Assembly (NCBI GenBank): GCA_001695595.3
Contig: MBPM02000175.1
Coordinates: forward strand, 1 to 64,000
Reading direction: 5' to 3'
Length of the DNA stretch: 64,000 nt
Source of the DNA: Plasmopara viticola
Taxonomy: Eukaryota; Oomycota; Peronosporomycetes; Peronosporales; Peronosporaceae
Position numbers and translations under genes: made by a program. The notes under the pieces were generated by a model. It did no database searches, was not told where the DNA came from, and saw nothing but the letters and a program-made list of their open reading frames with translations. Of this stretch, positions 1 through 11,760 are shown one piece after another. The stretch's first letter is position 1. Each line of letters opens with the position of its first letter.

Positions 1-23
1 GTCCATTGCGTCCACATTGTACT

Positions 24-699
24 CTATACATTAAGCTTAAGAAGCTCTACTACGTGCAAGTTTCGCCAATCCTTGCAAGGAACTTCCAAGTGCTCTTCGA
101 AGTCCACGACGTCCTTATGCACATTACGCTTGAGTCCTTGCGTCAGCACCTTAGTTGCACCATTGGCTACATTGAGTCGATTCTCCATCTTCGTCCAACC
201 TCGTTTTACGTCCTTGAGCAAGAGCTGTAGACCAGGTTTGACCTCACTATTAAGATGCTGAGCGTCAAGCTACATCCATTGGATCAATCACCAAAATCCA
301 TAAGTGTCAAACGAGCCTTCCCTAGAATCTTTCAAGGTGGTCACGTACCACCAAGACGCAAGCGCGGGGACAATTTTGCTCCACTTTGTCTGCAAATTTG
401 GTAGCAAAGTGACTGAGCCCATTGCCAGACTCAGATGGAAGATATCCACTCCCGACATAATAAAAGCCCACAATCTGCATCTTTTGGCTGCGCTGGCAGT
501 GTGCGTCTACCATGGCGCACGCCACTTCAAGCAGAGGAGCCAATGGTGCTTCATGGTGAAAAAGCGGCACGGCATCTGTTACAGAGAAGCCAGTCCCCTC
601 TTCCGTACCTATCAGAAGGCCACACACGGCGTTTGCGGGATACTTTGCGGCGTGGAGCGCTAGCTTGACGTATGTTTGCGTCGACACTGAGTAGTCCAT
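24..699 (-). CDS. EMC8: ER membrane protein complex subunit 8/9
   Basis: Subunit of the ER membrane complex, which inserts transmembrane segments into the ER membrane; EMC8/9 is the cytosolic, catalytically dead MPN-fold subunit. Two exons: 349..699 and 24..269, separated by a 79-bp intron (270..348, GTACGT donor, TAG acceptor, phase 0). The spliced protein is 198 aa, matching the usual length of about 200. Exon 1 holds the N-terminal block (TYVKLALHAAKYP, then AVCGLLIG, then LAPLLEVACAMVDAHC). Exon 2 holds the C-terminal signature VVDFEEHLEVPCKDWRN, which corresponds to the family's FDxHLDDIxxDW motif. No JAMM metal-binding residues are visible, as expected for this subunit. The ATG lies 136 bp from the divergent JMJD6 start. 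Family identity is confident; the exon junction is inferred from frame and motif continuity. Confidence 0.85.
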
Positions 700-835
700 A
701 GATCTTTACTATAGTGATGGTAACCATGCTATTTTAAAGATGAGTTTATTTGATGGAGTTCTTGTATAGAGATGACAGTGTGACGAGGTGCAATTCGATT
801 TGCGCATTTCCATCATTTTCTCGCATTGTAGCAGT
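700..835. promoter_or_regulatory. Shared divergent promoter EMC8 / JMJD6
   Basis: Only 136 bp separate the two start codons, so both genes must be driven from this stretch. On the plus strand, ATCATTTTCTCGCA at about 812-825 resembles the oomycete initiator (TCATTYYNCAWTT) and lies about 15 bp before the JMJD6 ATG. No clear initiator was picked out for the minus strand. Confidence 0.5.
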
Positions 836-2199
836 ATGCACAGCCAGAAGAAACTCGGTCGGTCGCCGTCTAGTACGTCATCGACGTCGTCGTCATCGAC
901 ATCTTCGTCTTCAAACGGTGAAACATCAGACGCATGCTCAAGGTCAACTAGGCCACGCTTTCCGCCAGTGCCACCTCCTGTATACCCTCCGAAGGTCGAG
1001 CGCGTTATTTACAACGCAAAGAAAAAACACCGAACAGGTAATGCGATTTGCAACGTGGTCTGAGACCTTTCTAGAGACGACGACTTTTTAACATGAATTC
1101 GTTGGTAGATATCGATCCAGACGCTTGGTATCGTGAGGGGTTTGCTGGTTCAGATGTCTGCGACTTGCCACTGGACGAGTCGAATCCAGTTAAGCGTGAG
1201 CATTGCAGCGAATTAAGTCTCAAAAGATTTATCGACGAATACGAGCGTCTGGCCGTCCCTGTTGTGATCGATGGCGTCCCAGAAGCTGAAGGATGGGGTG
1301 CACTGAAACACTGGACACTGAAGAAGTTGCGGAAAAAATACAAGCACGTAGAGCTTAAATGTGGCGAGGACGACTACGGCAAGTCGATTCGGGTCAAGTT
1401 CAAGCACTTTAGTACGTATTTGACCAACCAGACGGATGACAGCCCACTGTATATTTTCGACAGCACGTTTGACGACCATGTGGATACCAAGCCGTTGCTT
1501 GATGACTACCAGGTGCCCAAATACTTTCCTGAAAATCTATTCTCTTTAGTGGGTGAGGATAGAAGACCACCATACCGCTGGTTTTTAATCGGACCGAAAC
1601 GCTCAGGAACTACTTTACATATAGACCCACTTGGTACAAGTGCGTGGAACACGTTAATCGTTGGTCGCAAGCGCTGGGTGCTTTTTCCACCGCATGTGCC
1701 AAAGCATCTCGTAAATGGCAAAAAGCATGTGCGCGGTGACGAGGACGATGAAGCCGTAAATTATTTTATGGACTTGCTGCCGCGTATAAAGCAGACGAAC
1801 CCGCCAGAGGCACTGCAGTGCATTGAATTCATGCAGTATCCTGGAGAGACGGCATTTATACCTGGTGGCTGGTGGCACGCCGTGCTAAACGTCGACGACA
1901 CGGTAGCAGTCACACAAAATTTTTGTAGCTCACAAAATTTTTCTGCTGTGTGGCGCAAGACTCGCAGTGGCCGTAAGCGCATGGCAGTGAAGTGGCTGAA
2001 AATGCTTGAAGTACACAATCCAGAGCTGGCTGCCTTGGCCTTAAAGTTAAACCAAGAGGATAAATTCATTATGTACAGCAAAGAACGAAAGAGGCGCACG
2101 CCATCTCCAGCTAGCTCGCACAAACGAAAGAAGAAACGTTTCGATCGCAATTGTGAGCGAGACTCGCATTACAGTAACACACCGAAGAGAAGCTATTGA
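836..2199 (+). CDS. JMJD6: JmjC-domain hydroxylase/demethylase, JMJD6 orthologue
   Basis: Fe(II)/2-oxoglutarate-dependent JmjC oxygenase. In animals JMJD6 is a nuclear lysyl hydroxylase acting on splicing factors and is reported to demethylate arginine. Exons 836..1037 and 1109..2199 flank a 71-bp intron (GTAATG...TAG) that restores frame at GAT; the product is 430 aa. The start is the first ATG; extending upstream uses only non-ATG codons. Residues about 1-67 are a serine-rich, basic N-terminus. The JmjC core contains PPYRWFLIGPKRSGT, the metal ligands H238 and D240 in LHIDPLGTSAWN, and the second histidine H324 in PGGWWHAVLN. The C-terminus is Lys/Arg-rich (KRKKKR), a likely nuclear signal. 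The serine/threonine run near residues 13-27 is low complexity. All iron ligands are present, so the enzyme looks functional. Confidence 0.93.
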
Positions 2200-2443
2200 A
2201 GCTGAGAGAAGACATAGAGCTGTAAAGATGCACAAATAGAGTCAAGTACGGGTGCATTGTTACAGCAGATTTTTGATATATTTTTCTTACATCAGGATTA
2301 GCTTTGCGTTTGCAATTTTCGATCTGAATGACTTTTTCCAGTCCTCGGTTTTAAATTAAAGACAACAAGACCAACGATTATGAACACATATAAATTTGCA
2401 GCTACAATGTTTATCTACTCATAGCGACACCGTTCAAAATACT

Positions 2444-2680
2444 CTAGTATGGTACTAGGGTGTGAAGCCTTTTTGATACTTTAATGTATACAAGTAGCTT
2501 GTTTACGACAAATACCTTTGTGAGGATGTCAGCTGGCATATGCTCGCTCTCACGATATTGGAGCCTTATCGATATTCTTCGTACGAAGAGAGACAGAGTT
2601 GTTGTGCGGTATAAATCCATTGGATATCTGTCGTGTACCAGAAGCCACCATCTTTTGATGTCCTTTCTGATCAAAAGCAA
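2444..2680 (-). pseudogene. Ty1/copia RNase H C-terminal relic
   Basis: A minus-strand frame contains YRESEHMPADILTKVF, which matches the extreme C-terminus of copia polyproteins (typically ...EQLADILTKxL). It begins mid-domain with no upstream pol sequence in frame, so it is a short fossil. The 2200-2443 stretch before it holds nothing I can name. Confidence 0.55.
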
Positions 2681-2736
2681 CCTTTAACATTAGCGCTCAG
2701 CTTCGAAGCAACCGTTAACATTAGCGCTCAGCTTCG
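2675..2736. repeat. 31-bp tandem duplication
   Basis: Two adjacent copies of a 31-bp unit (2675-2705 and 2706-2736) differ by one base. The shared core is TTAACATTAGCGCTCAGC. It probably arose by replication slippage at the edge of the copia relic. Confidence 0.85.
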
Positions 2737-4742
2737 ATTATCGGTTCTGTACATCTCCCCTTGAGGCGTAGAGTACATTTGAGAGAGAAACGAGCGTCCC
2801 TCATCAACTTTTGACCTTAATACAGATAGGCAGCTTGGTCATCACGATGACCAAACAGGCAGCAGAGAACACTGTCACTTGGACGGACTGATTAGCAATG
2901 ATCAGGCAATTTTGTTGAAGGTTACTTCGGCAGCCAAATATTCTTCCGGATTAAATTTGGCCTCTGCGACTGAGGCTGCACCTTTATCAACAGGCTGCGT
3001 CTATGCCTTGGGTGGCGAGTCTTCAGTGACTCGCTAGTCAAAAAGCCGTTCTAACATGGAAAGCTTTGATTAGCCTCTAACTTTGCCGCGACATTGAGCG
3101 CGATTTTGTTGTTCTCGTTTGCCCGGTTCCTTGCTTTTAAGCAATGCAAAAAGCGGAACAATCGAATGGAATTTGCTCGCTGAGGATGCAAAAAATATCA
3201 AGCTAGCAACAACGCTGTCATAACGGCTTCATCACCCAGCAGTAATTTTTAAGAGGTGTCGGACTAGTCATCGGCCATGCAAAATGTCTCAATGCCAATG
3301 TGTTGGGGTGAAAAACGACCTGGAATGCTCTCGTTGACGATGTCACCAACTCGAGGAGCGAAGACGTGATTATATTATACTCCAAACGTTAGTAGTTGTC
3401 CTTACAATCGTTTAATCCCTCATCTATGTAAGAGTTACCCCAACATTACTGTTGGATCGTAAGGCAGGGCTTATTACTAGAGCGAATTTTAAGACGGAGA
3501 CCAACAAAGTTGATAGTGGGCTTTGCAATTTACCAAGCACAGCATATGAATGCGAGTCACCGTCCTGTGAGACCTCCACTAAATCGTAGTTAAAGATAAC
3601 TCAGCAAGCAGTGCGCCCATCTTTATAGCACATCGCGATGGCTTTCCGGACGCCATACCTATCGTGCTGTTTATTTCTCTTTACTATAACTTGGGCAATT
3701 CTGCCAGAGCAAAATCGCGGCGGGTCGTCGCATCTAAGTTAGTTTGCAGACAAGCTTACCGAAGCCGGTGAAACGGCTTTACGAGCGCCGTGAATCAGGA
3801 TAATTGCACCAATTTGCAAGAAATTTAGTCGTCTGTGCAAGAAATTATTCACAGTCACAACCTGCTCCGAGTGAGTCCCGCTTGTTTATTAGCATCTACA
3901 CCACCAATTCGTGGTTCATCCATGCTGATTTATTCGTGATACTTGTCACTTTAGTCACAAGGAGCACCATTTATCACCTTCAGAGCTTCGCACAACTAAT
4001 GCTTTCCATATATACTGGCTCAAGGCTTGAAAATACTACACAAGCCCTCATCACAATTGAATTTAACGATCAGGTAAAAGAAAGTCACGTCTCCGTCTCT
4101 TCTACGTCTGGGCATGCTCGATTGGAAACTAAGCAAAATGAAGGCGAAAGCAAAGGCAGGCTAAGCAAAAGAGTCTGCTCGAGGGATACCCAAGCGGTAA
4201 CACTTGTGTGGAAGAAATAAGAACTTAACGTAATTCAATTTGTCGAAGCTAGTTGTCTAAGACTAGCACAAAGAGATACAGCCACGTCTCCAAACGATTT
4301 AGTTAATTAATACTACAGGCACTTTGTATTGGACCCATTCAGTCATTTACTTAGTTGTTTCAAGCCACACTTAAAGCATACGCCTGAAAGAGACATCCCA
4401 GTGTTGCAGCACTCCTTGCTAAATTAGTGAGCTGACTAATATGATACAGCATCCCTGGGTGTATTTCGCTATTTCACAAACGCGCACACAATGTTTCGTT
4501 TTTATAGTCCCACTTATTTTGTTATCGGCTGTCTATCAACTTTGACCAAATGTCGTCCGTGGATATGATACAAATTGCCCGTGCAAATTTCCTCGCGAGC
4601 AAGTGTTTCCAATACACTTCCGGCGCTCGCTTCGGCCAATAAGTATATCTGCTTCGGGGCTCTATGGCTGCTATGCGTATACGAAGCCATAACTTTTTCT
4701 CACCCGCTTAAATAAAATAGTACGGGACAAAGTCGATATTAG
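2737..4742. other. About 2 kb with no recognisable gene
   Basis: No frame shows family motifs. A 138-codon open frame at 3804-4220 (+) starts at TTG, has no recognisable domain, and I regard it as chance. Composition is AT-rich like other decayed stretches of the window. Confidence 0.5.
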
Positions 4743-5173
4743 TTTGATGTACATGGGTGCTGCTACTGATAGAGCAATATCTGATTTATTTGCTAGAATT
4801 TGCTGCAGTATCTACTGCAAAGTACCATCAAATACAAATGTGGAAGCCTACAAGGAAATGATCAAATACCCCAGCGACGCCTTTGACACGATCACCCAAT
4901 TATATTGACTATTGCGGGCTTTTGGATCGATATGCTTTGAGAAATTTTCCACGTAAAGCCGCTTTGAAGGAGATATGACATCTCTGGAGTTCAGCTAAGG
5001 ATAAACAGCCTCGTTTATGTTGGAAAATAGCCACGGAATTCGTACAAAATCGAAAGAGTGAAAGTCGATTCAGCTTGGACTACAACACGCTTCCAAACAG
5101 ATCTGATAAGAAAAAATGCGGGCTGACCATGCAAATTTTGCAACGAAGTTGCATAGCTTTAAAAAGCAGATGA
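4743..5173 (+). pseudogene. Broken coding region, family not recognised
   Basis: Two frames read like real protein. Frame one (4743-4905) encodes about 54 residues including ATDRAISDLFARICC and ends in a stop. From 4907 a second frame runs about 88 codons with a single internal TGA, and includes RYALRNFPRKAALKEI and FSLDYNTLPNRSDKKK. A frameshift near 4905 would join them. Residue composition is protein-like (charged and aromatic residues, natural helix patterns). I cannot assign a family. It lies immediately 3' of a minus-strand copia relic and may be a repeat-borne gene. Confidence 0.35.
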
Positions 5174-5308
5174 AGAGGTTATGTTGGGAAAATTAAAAAA
5201 AGTTGCTAGGGAATTTGTTGGCAAAATGCAAAGTGAATATTTTTATGAGATTTACTTTGCAAAATGTTTACTACCTCCAAGCCACTCATTTACGATGTAC
5301 TAGACTCA

Positions 5309-7150
5309 CTATACTATAGTAGTTTGGAGGTGTCCTTTTAGCCAATCGGAACGCAAACCATCCTGACATGTCATTTTCGTATGCTCGCCACGTTTGACAA
5401 CCGCCGTCGGACACTTGCGTTGCTGTACCGGTTGGTGGTTTGCTGGTCGAGATGTCTTCTTGTCAACAGCATTGATTGGCTTGATCATCATGTCAGCCAT
5501 CATGTCTTCTGTAAAGCAAAACTGCAACACCTCTTGACCATCGTCAAACTTTTCGCGAGCAAAATGAAAACAAACTTCAATGTGCTTGGTGCACTCGTGA
5601 AACTTCAAATTTCCGGCCAGTGCGATGAAGCCTTGATTGTCCTCGTAAACTGTGACCACTTCATCAGTTGTCATATCACCTAGTTCACATAAGATATCTC
5701 TAGCCATATAGCATCTTGTGCCGCTTCCGATAGCGCCATGTATTCAACTTCGGCAGATGACAGCGTCACCGTACGCTGCTTCTTTTTCTCCAGCTGATGC
5801 CCCCGCACTTCGTCATAAACGCATAGCAACATGTGCTTCTTCGTGTCGCAACACCCCCAGCCAGTCTACCTCGAAATAGCCTCGAAGTCCATACGTGCCG
5901 CTCACTTTATATTTAATACCATGTGTCCTTGTACCCCGAATGTACGCTTGCGCACTTGCCAATCAGTTGGACATGGATCTGCAGCAAATTGGTTGAGTAC
6001 TCCCAGTGCTGCTGCGAGGTCCGGTCGAGAACATACCATGAGATACATGATGCAGCCTACTGCATTTCGATATGGTAGTCCAGCTAAGGTCATGTCGTGC
6101 TTACAATAGTCTTCACACATATTCTTTGTCAGCTTGAGGCCCAAATCTTCGGGCGTCTTGACCAAGTTACTGTCATTCAACTTGACCTTGTGCAAAATGT
6201 CTCTGGCAAACTTTTTCTGCCCCATCGTAACAGCTCCATTTGTCATGTCTTACTCGATTTCGATTCCGGGGAAATATTTGAGCTGGCCTTGATCAGTGAT
6301 TTCAAAACGATCACTTAATGCTTGATTGGTGATGGAGAATCTTGACACTGCTGCTTGCGAGTACCAAATTACCAACGTGAAGAGCCACAAAGATCATGGC
6401 CAAATCGTTTTGCATCAAGTAAATGCAGAGGACGAAATCGAACTTCCTTAACCCCAGCTCAAGCATGACCTCGTCAATGGTCTTGTTTCACATGTGAGGT
6501 GACTGTTTTGGACCGTATAGTGACCGCTTGAGCTTGCAAAAAATCCAGGTGTTCGTTAAAGCACAAAGCCGTCCGGCTGAGCCATGTATATATCTTCATC
6601 TAACAATTCATTGAGGAAGGTCCATCCGATGCAGTGTGAGGTTGTACTTGGCAGCCAGACTAAGTGGAATCCAAATTGAGGTAAACATGGCTGTCGGTGC
6701 AAACGTTTCGTCATAGTCAATGCCGTACTTCTGTGCGAAGCCTTTGCTACAAGCAGCGCCTTGAACCTTTCAGTTTACCCTCTCTCATACGGCCATCGGC
6801 AACAACACATTCTCCCAACTCTTGTCCTTATGGAGTGACTTGACCTCCGAGTCACACGCTTCCTTCCACTCAATGCGTCCTGGGTTCCATAGCCGACTTT
6901 TTTGGATTCGGCATTTTTCCCGCTGAATCCATGATGTAATCCACCTCAACATTAAAGCAGTCTTGTCCTGCTGCCGACATCCCTTCAAGTCCACGACATT
7001 GGCTGAGGGTTGTGGGACGCTTAATTTTTGGTGTGTATGTTGCTTTCTTAAGCAATTCATTTCGTTGGTGTTATTTCTTGCCAATCTCAACGTCAACATC
7101 GGCAGTAGTCGTACCTTTTTCTTGTGATTCTTCATCAGTTTCCTCGTCAT
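5309..7150 (-). pseudogene. Copia reverse transcriptase and RNase H remains
   Basis: From the 5' side on the minus strand: an RT entry segment (RIEWKEACDSEVKSLHKDK, about 6800-6900); the catalytic palm segment near 6363-6400 reading VALHVGNLVLA, where the family has a YVDD box (here HVGN at 6368-6379), so catalysis is lost; a connection segment with LPYRNAVGCIMYLMVCSRPDLA (5902-6246); and an RNase H tail with VYEDNQGFIALAGN and TKHIEVCFHFAREK (5309-5707). Stops and frame changes separate the blocks. Confidence 0.75.
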
Positions 7151-7159
7151 GTTCGATGA

Positions 7160-7990
7160 CTACATCTTTATTGCAACGGTTGCACTTTTCAACGTCAAAG
7201 GCCTTTCCCTAAAACTTGACACCGCGACTGCATAGTACACGACAGGATTGGAGTTCCTCAAAATGATACGCTTTTTCATGTTATAACCGATTAAGTGGTA
7301 GCGTACCGACCTTGCACCAAATTTGGTGCGTTTTCCTTTGGGAACCGTGACGAACGCGTGGCAACCAAACATCTTAAGTTTACCAGCAATGTCTTTCTAC
7401 CGGTTCAAATTTGATGAGGCGACTTGTCGTGAGAAACAGCGCATGTAAGAGGACGATTTTGTAGGGATACAGCGATCATAACCACCTAAACCCAGTAAAC
7501 TTTTGGTTATCCAGCGTGTTCTATCATGCACCTCGAAAACTCAACAAACAAATGGCTCATGCGCTCAGCCACTCCAATCAGCTGTAAGACTTACGGCGGG
7601 ATGGACTTTTGAGCGATCACCCGGTCACTACAAAACTTGGCCATTCTGTGCGATGCATATTCTCCACCATTGTCACTGCAAAACAAATTTACTCATTATC
7701 CGGTCTGAATTTTAACCAGCGCAACCTAATCAGCGAACTTGGCAGCGACTTCGGACTTGTTACGCATTATACAAAAGTGTGACTTGTCGTCAATACATGT
7801 GCAAAAAATGCTTTCCACTAAAATCAACCGTCTGCGTGGGGCACTCCGGATAACCTCCAGCACTTGTTTTGTATAGTTAGATTATGACTTAATGTAGCTT
7901 ATACGCGTTTGTTTGCCAAGCGAACATCTCACCCGCCTCTCACTGCTTAACCGATGCACTGCCAATACCACTTCCATAGTTTTTTTTTAA
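7160..7990 (-). pseudogene. Copia integrase remains
   Basis: The segment at 7160-7372 encodes FGCHAFVTVPKGKRTKFGARS, typical of the integrase C-terminal region (FGCxAYxxVPKxKRxK). Around 7560-7690 the minus strand reads SDNGGEY and later GVAERM, the integrase core signatures, interrupted by a stop. Near 7860-7960 a CxxGK-type zinc motif region is faintly visible. Confidence 0.65.
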
Positions 7991-8339
7991 CAATGGCATC
8001 AACTCCACTAAAGCTTATGTGACCAAGCTAAAGACGCTAGAGGTTCGAATTGGTGTCCCCATGGCATCCCATCAAATTTGTCACATTTGCCATTTCGACT
8101 AAAATTGGTGTCATGCAAAGCTAAATCAATTCTTATCCTTGGCGAGCACCAAGCTTCCATCGTAGACCTATTGCATAAGCAAAGCAGCCATCTCGCTCAA
8201 CAGCTCACTAAAAACAATTTGTGTAGTAGATCCGTAATGTGCCACACACTTGAAAGCACACCTTTCTTGAGCACGTATTTATCTATACCGATTGTACAAT
8301 ATGTGCAAGCTCCTCAGCTTGATCAAGATACTCAACTCG

Positions 8340-9170
8340 ATTTTTGTCGTACATAGCCATTAGCACCGTATGTAGCTCACTCGACGCATATCATACAATG
8401 TTATCAAGCACTTTCGCGTCGGCGTTGTCACACGCAGTGCTCACTGCCACTACGTAGAGATAATGCGCGGGCCAAGTTTGCGTAGATTCCTTCTTTGCTG
8501 TAATGAGCTCCATCGCCTAAGGCGCGGTAATCAATACTTGAACGGTGGTTCAGCCGCTCCCTGATGTGTGCAAGCGTGGGAAACTCGCACCGCTACGCAT
8601 CAATCTGCTTGTTGTAGTCATGCCCAACCGTGTCGCTCGGGTAGTGGCCGAATAGGTCAGTTCTTTCGTCTTCAGACCATTCAAAGCACACGCCGCTTAA
8701 GCGTACTGAATCCGGTGCAGAAACGCTCGCCCCTAGCCCAATAAAATTGAAGCCCAAGCCTCGATAAAGCTCGGAGACATCAATTTTGCGGGTTGTCAAT
8801 TTTCGTTGGCGCTCGTCTGGAACTGACATTGCTCGTTGCGCGCCCGGTTTCGTTTGACGCACGTAATCTTGCGCCGCCGCATACTCCATCTCTGAGTTCG
8901 GCACCCGCATATGCGGCGCTACTTGTGGTCCTTGCCATTGCGGTAGTGCTGTACTTTAACCTGCTTTGTGCTTCATCAAACTTGAGCGACCCCTCCCGTT
9001 CCTTGGACGTATTGGTAATTGTCCGAAGGCATAGATGCATCACCGCGACCGTAGACAAGCGCAGAGCGGAACGTCTAGGACTTGATTGCGTCCATCATCC
9101 GTTCTTCTTCATCGCGCTTCAGCTGTGAAATCTCCATCTGCGCAATTTGCGCGTGGAGGTCGACAAGGAT
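8340..9170 (-). pseudogene. Copia gag remains
   Basis: The 8593-8910 frame encodes SELYRGLGFNFIGLG and then FGHYPSDTVGHDYNKQIDA, resembling retrotransposon capsid sequence with a conserved Y(W)NKQ motif. Just downstream, a shifted frame reads WPAHYLYVVAVSTACDNADAKVLDNIV (8340-8510), consistent with the same capsid. Several frameshifts separate the parts. The assignment rests on overall pattern, not a single diagnostic residue. Confidence 0.55.
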
Positions 9171-9995
9171 CGCCAGTATTCGAGCGTCGACGTTCTCTCG
9201 TTAGTGCGCTTGGGGCGCCGTCGAAGCCAGTTATTGGGCTCTAACCTGGTGTGCGAAGCAGGTCTTGAATTAAATGGTGAATATTTTTGTCCTCAGCTCG
9301 CAATTGTATGCTGAATCTAAGCCTGTCTTTCAATTTTGCTTATTGACAGCTTCAACCAACGGCTAGCTTTCTATGCTTCGTAATCATTGAGCGTCGTCAT
9401 GTCCGTAATTCGATTAAGCCATCTACAATTAGTGATGCGATAGCGTATCGTATGTATCCATCGTTGACTTATGTAGTTGGAGGTAGCAGTCTTAGTGAAC
9501 ACTCAGGTTGGACTTAAAAAAAAAAAGGTGTGCTAGTTAAATTGCATTTGTATAGCTCTTTCATAGAGCGTCTGTCTTTTCCATATCGAAGGCATAATGT
9601 CTAGAAGTAATCTTTTGAGTTGGCGCGAATGACGTCGCCCGTCGCGCTTATTACTTGGCCGTACTACGTAAAATTTGAGAGGCCGCACATTGCGGTGCAA
9701 CTCTAATGACACCCCCTCCTCCGAACATGACGATGTCAAGATCCATGCGCTGTTTGAGATTTTAGAGAAGACTATAAATGTCAAAGTTAAATATATGTTT
9801 GGCTCACAGAGCCACTGTGCTTGCGGCGGCATAATCGCAGCCATTGAGCATTGCTGAGCATGCAGACTAAGCATGTGGGAGCTTCGAGCAAAGGCTTAGA
9901 ACTATATACACAAAGTCGCACTGTACCAATGCAGCGGTACAATTCCAGATAACTGTTTCTTGTGGGCTTAATACTTTAGTGCAGTCTCAAATCAC
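9171..9995. other. Intergenic, nothing recognised
   Basis: No family motif in any frame. It includes an A-run near 9517-9527. The 3' part must contain the promoter of the coiled-coil gene starting at 9996, but no strong initiator was identified. Confidence 0.5.
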
Positions 9996-10982
9996 ATGCG
10001 GAAACGGCAAAAATTCTGTGGCTTGTTACTGCTGTGTAAGACTTTGACGCATGGAAACGATACAGTAAACACATTGGATCCGATGCTTGAAGCTAAGGTA
10101 GAAGAGACGCAGCGAGCACTCGTGGACGTGGATCAGCAACTGAGTGCAGCGCAGCACGTGGTGAATCTTTTGGCAATGGAAGACACACAGCTCCAGCTAT
10201 TGACAATGGAAACACGGACGAAGTTGGCATTCGTGCAGGAGGAAGTGGCGAGAAACATGAAGACAGCGATGATGGAGGTGGATCGAATGCAGAAGAAGGC
10301 CATGGAGAATGTGGTGACGTGGAAGGAGACGCTACAGAGTCTCGAGGAGGCTACGCAGAGAAACGAGCAGACGTTGCAGATGATACAAGACAAGAAGAAA
10401 CAGCAGCTACTGGCAGATCTAGAGCTACAAAAAGATTTGACGAGAGAAGACAAGAAAGAGCTAGAGATTTTAGAAGAGCTGGAGTGGCAGCGCGAGTTGG
10501 AAGGGAATTTAGAAGAAGGTGGGCCGGAGAGGTTGCAGGAGGTGGAACAACAAGAGAGGGAGAAGCAGCCACATCGCCAGCATCACGAAGAAGCGCGAAA
10601 GCTAGACCTAGGAAAGCAACAGAAGGAGCAAAAAGCGGTGTATGCTGATCTAGCAGACAGCGATAAAGCTGAGAATTTGGAAAACGCAAAGCTTGCAAAA
10701 CGGCTTCTCGATTGGTACGTTGTGAAAGAGCAAACGGCGCTAAATGCAGCGCTAGTGGTGTTCCAACAATTGGTGTTACCAGTGGTGGGAATATTGGGTC
10801 TCTTTTTCTTCCTGACGATCGTTATTGCGATCTACAAAACCACGAAGGATGCGAGACGCAATCAGCGAGTCTTGTACTCCGGTTATCCAAGAAGCTATCG
10901 ACCAAAAGTAAGGCAACAGCCAACGTCGGCAAGTGCCGATGAGCCCGCGCTTCGACGTCGCCGTGAATTTAGCAAGATTTAG
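9996..10982 (+). CDS. Coiled-coil single-pass membrane protein, function unknown
   Basis: A single-exon 328-aa ORF starting at ATG. Residues about 1-20 (basic start, then CGLLLLC) could be a signal peptide. Residues about 30-230 are rich in Glu, Gln, Lys and Leu with heptad-like spacing, predicting a long coiled coil. A strong hydrophobic segment (PVVGILGLFFFLTIVIAIY, about 262-280) is a transmembrane helix, followed by a basic tail of about 48 residues ending RRRREFSKI. The layout suggests a luminal or extracellular coiled coil anchored near its C-terminus. No named domain is recognised. It is convergent with the cystatin-like gene; the 368-bp gap between them (10983-11350) holds no visible gene. 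Confidence 0.75.
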   Translation: MRKRQKFCGLLLLCKTLTHGNDTVNTLDPMLEAKVEETQRALVDVDQQLSAAQHVVNLLAMEDTQLQLLTMETRTKLAFVQEEVARNMKTAMMEVDRMQKKAMENVVTWKETLQSLEEATQRNEQTLQMIQDKKKQQLLADLELQKDLTREDKKELEILEELEWQRELEGNLEEGGPERLQEVEQQEREKQPHRQHHEEARKLDLGKQQKEQKAVYADLADSDKAENLENAKLAKRLLDWYVVKEQTALNAALVVFQQLVLPVVGILGLFFFLTIVIAIYKTTKDARRNQRVLYSGYPRSYRPKVRQQPTSASADEPALRRRREFSKI

Positions 10983-11350
10983 AAGGCTTTGTGGTTGACA
11001 AGTCCAGAGTATATTTTTCGTCAACAAACAGGCTGGGTGATTCAATTGATGTCGTCTCAATGTGTTTCTTAGAACAAACTTGGTCACCTGATGGGCCTTG
11101 CTTTTGGCTCGCAAACTTTCACGACGCTTAAAAGTGCATACTTGCCAATTTAATGTCCAAATTTATTTGCCGGTGGAATACATCAAGCCTCATTAAACAC
11201 ATTTTGCATCAAGTCCTTACTATCGCCTGCGCAAAGTCAAGCATTCCTTCACCGCGGTGGCCCATTATGTAAACAAAGTCTAGCTCGAGTGCAAAGTATA
11301 ATTATATTTGACCAACCCCGTTAACAGGAGTAGCATAGATAACTAAGCGC

Positions 11351-11737
11351 TTAATCCGCTGGGGTAATAGATGTAACTTGGAGCGTATCATTCCACGGGT
11401 GAGAAAAAATCACAACATTATAATTGAAATGTTCGCAGTCGCGATCAACACAAGGCCCGAGTTCTTCGTCCGTGGCCGCATTGCAGCCCGCCACTAAAAA
11501 CTTGTAGTTGATGCCATAGACCACTTGGACTTGTAGACTTTCAACAGCAAAAAGGCAGATCCTCACCGCCACGTCAGTGCTATACATAGAGACATCGCTC
11601 GCTACTTTTGTAAGGAGATTCACGTCTTCGTCAGTGATATCCTGTTGATAGTAGCTGCCTAACATCGCTTCGTTCTGAGCTGAGGCAATAGCTAGAACCA
11701 AGCTTATGAACTGAGCAAAAGAGCGGATGGATGCCAT
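11351..11737 (-). CDS. Secreted cystatin-like cysteine protease inhibitor (EPIC type)
   Basis: A 128-aa single-exon protein with a signal peptide at about 1-20 (hydrophobic FAQFISLVLAIASA). Three cystatin contact features are in place: an N-terminal glycine (G27 in LGSY), the first hairpin loop QxVxG as QVVYG (71-75), and the second loop Pro-Trp (PW, 114-115). Four cysteines (61, 85, 96, 101) could form two disulphides, and NYKFLVAGC matches the core strand. In Phytophthora, EPIC proteins are secreted into the plant apoplast and inhibit papain-like host proteases; a similar role here is inferred. Length matches the family. An initiator-like element lies about 24-34 bp upstream of the ATG. All contact residues are present, so activity is plausible. 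Confidence 0.88.
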   Translation of the reverse strand: MASIRSFAQFISLVLAIASAQNEAMLGSYYQQDITDEDVNLLTKVASDVSMYSTDVAVRICLFAVESLQVQVVYGINYKFLVAGCNAATDEELGPCVDRDCEHFNYNVVIFSHPWNDTLQVTSITPAD

Positions 11738-11760
11738 GACGGAAGACGAGGCTGGACCTG

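Larger units (their letters stand above)
5309..9170 (-). mobile_element. Decayed Ty1/copia retrotransposon
   Basis: Reading the minus strand from about 9170 down to 5309, the expected copia order appears: gag, integrase zinc region and core, integrase C-terminal segment, reverse transcriptase, RNase H. Every part is broken by stops and frameshifts. No convincing LTR pair was found at either edge, so the outer limits are those of recognisable coding sequence. It is more decayed than the copia copy at 18.7-23.2 kb. Confidence 0.8.

Noticed and set aside
322..348. Single-exon EMC8 ending at residue 125
   Set aside because: The terminal residues after the GTACGT donor do not match the family, and the conserved C-terminus lies in frame past a 79-bp intron.
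3804..4220. 138-codon ORF
   Set aside because: Starts at TTG, no domain, atypical composition.
10133..10698. Long antisense ORFs opposite the coiled-coil gene
   Set aside because: They mirror the Glu/Gln/Lys-rich codons of the sense gene; no motifs.
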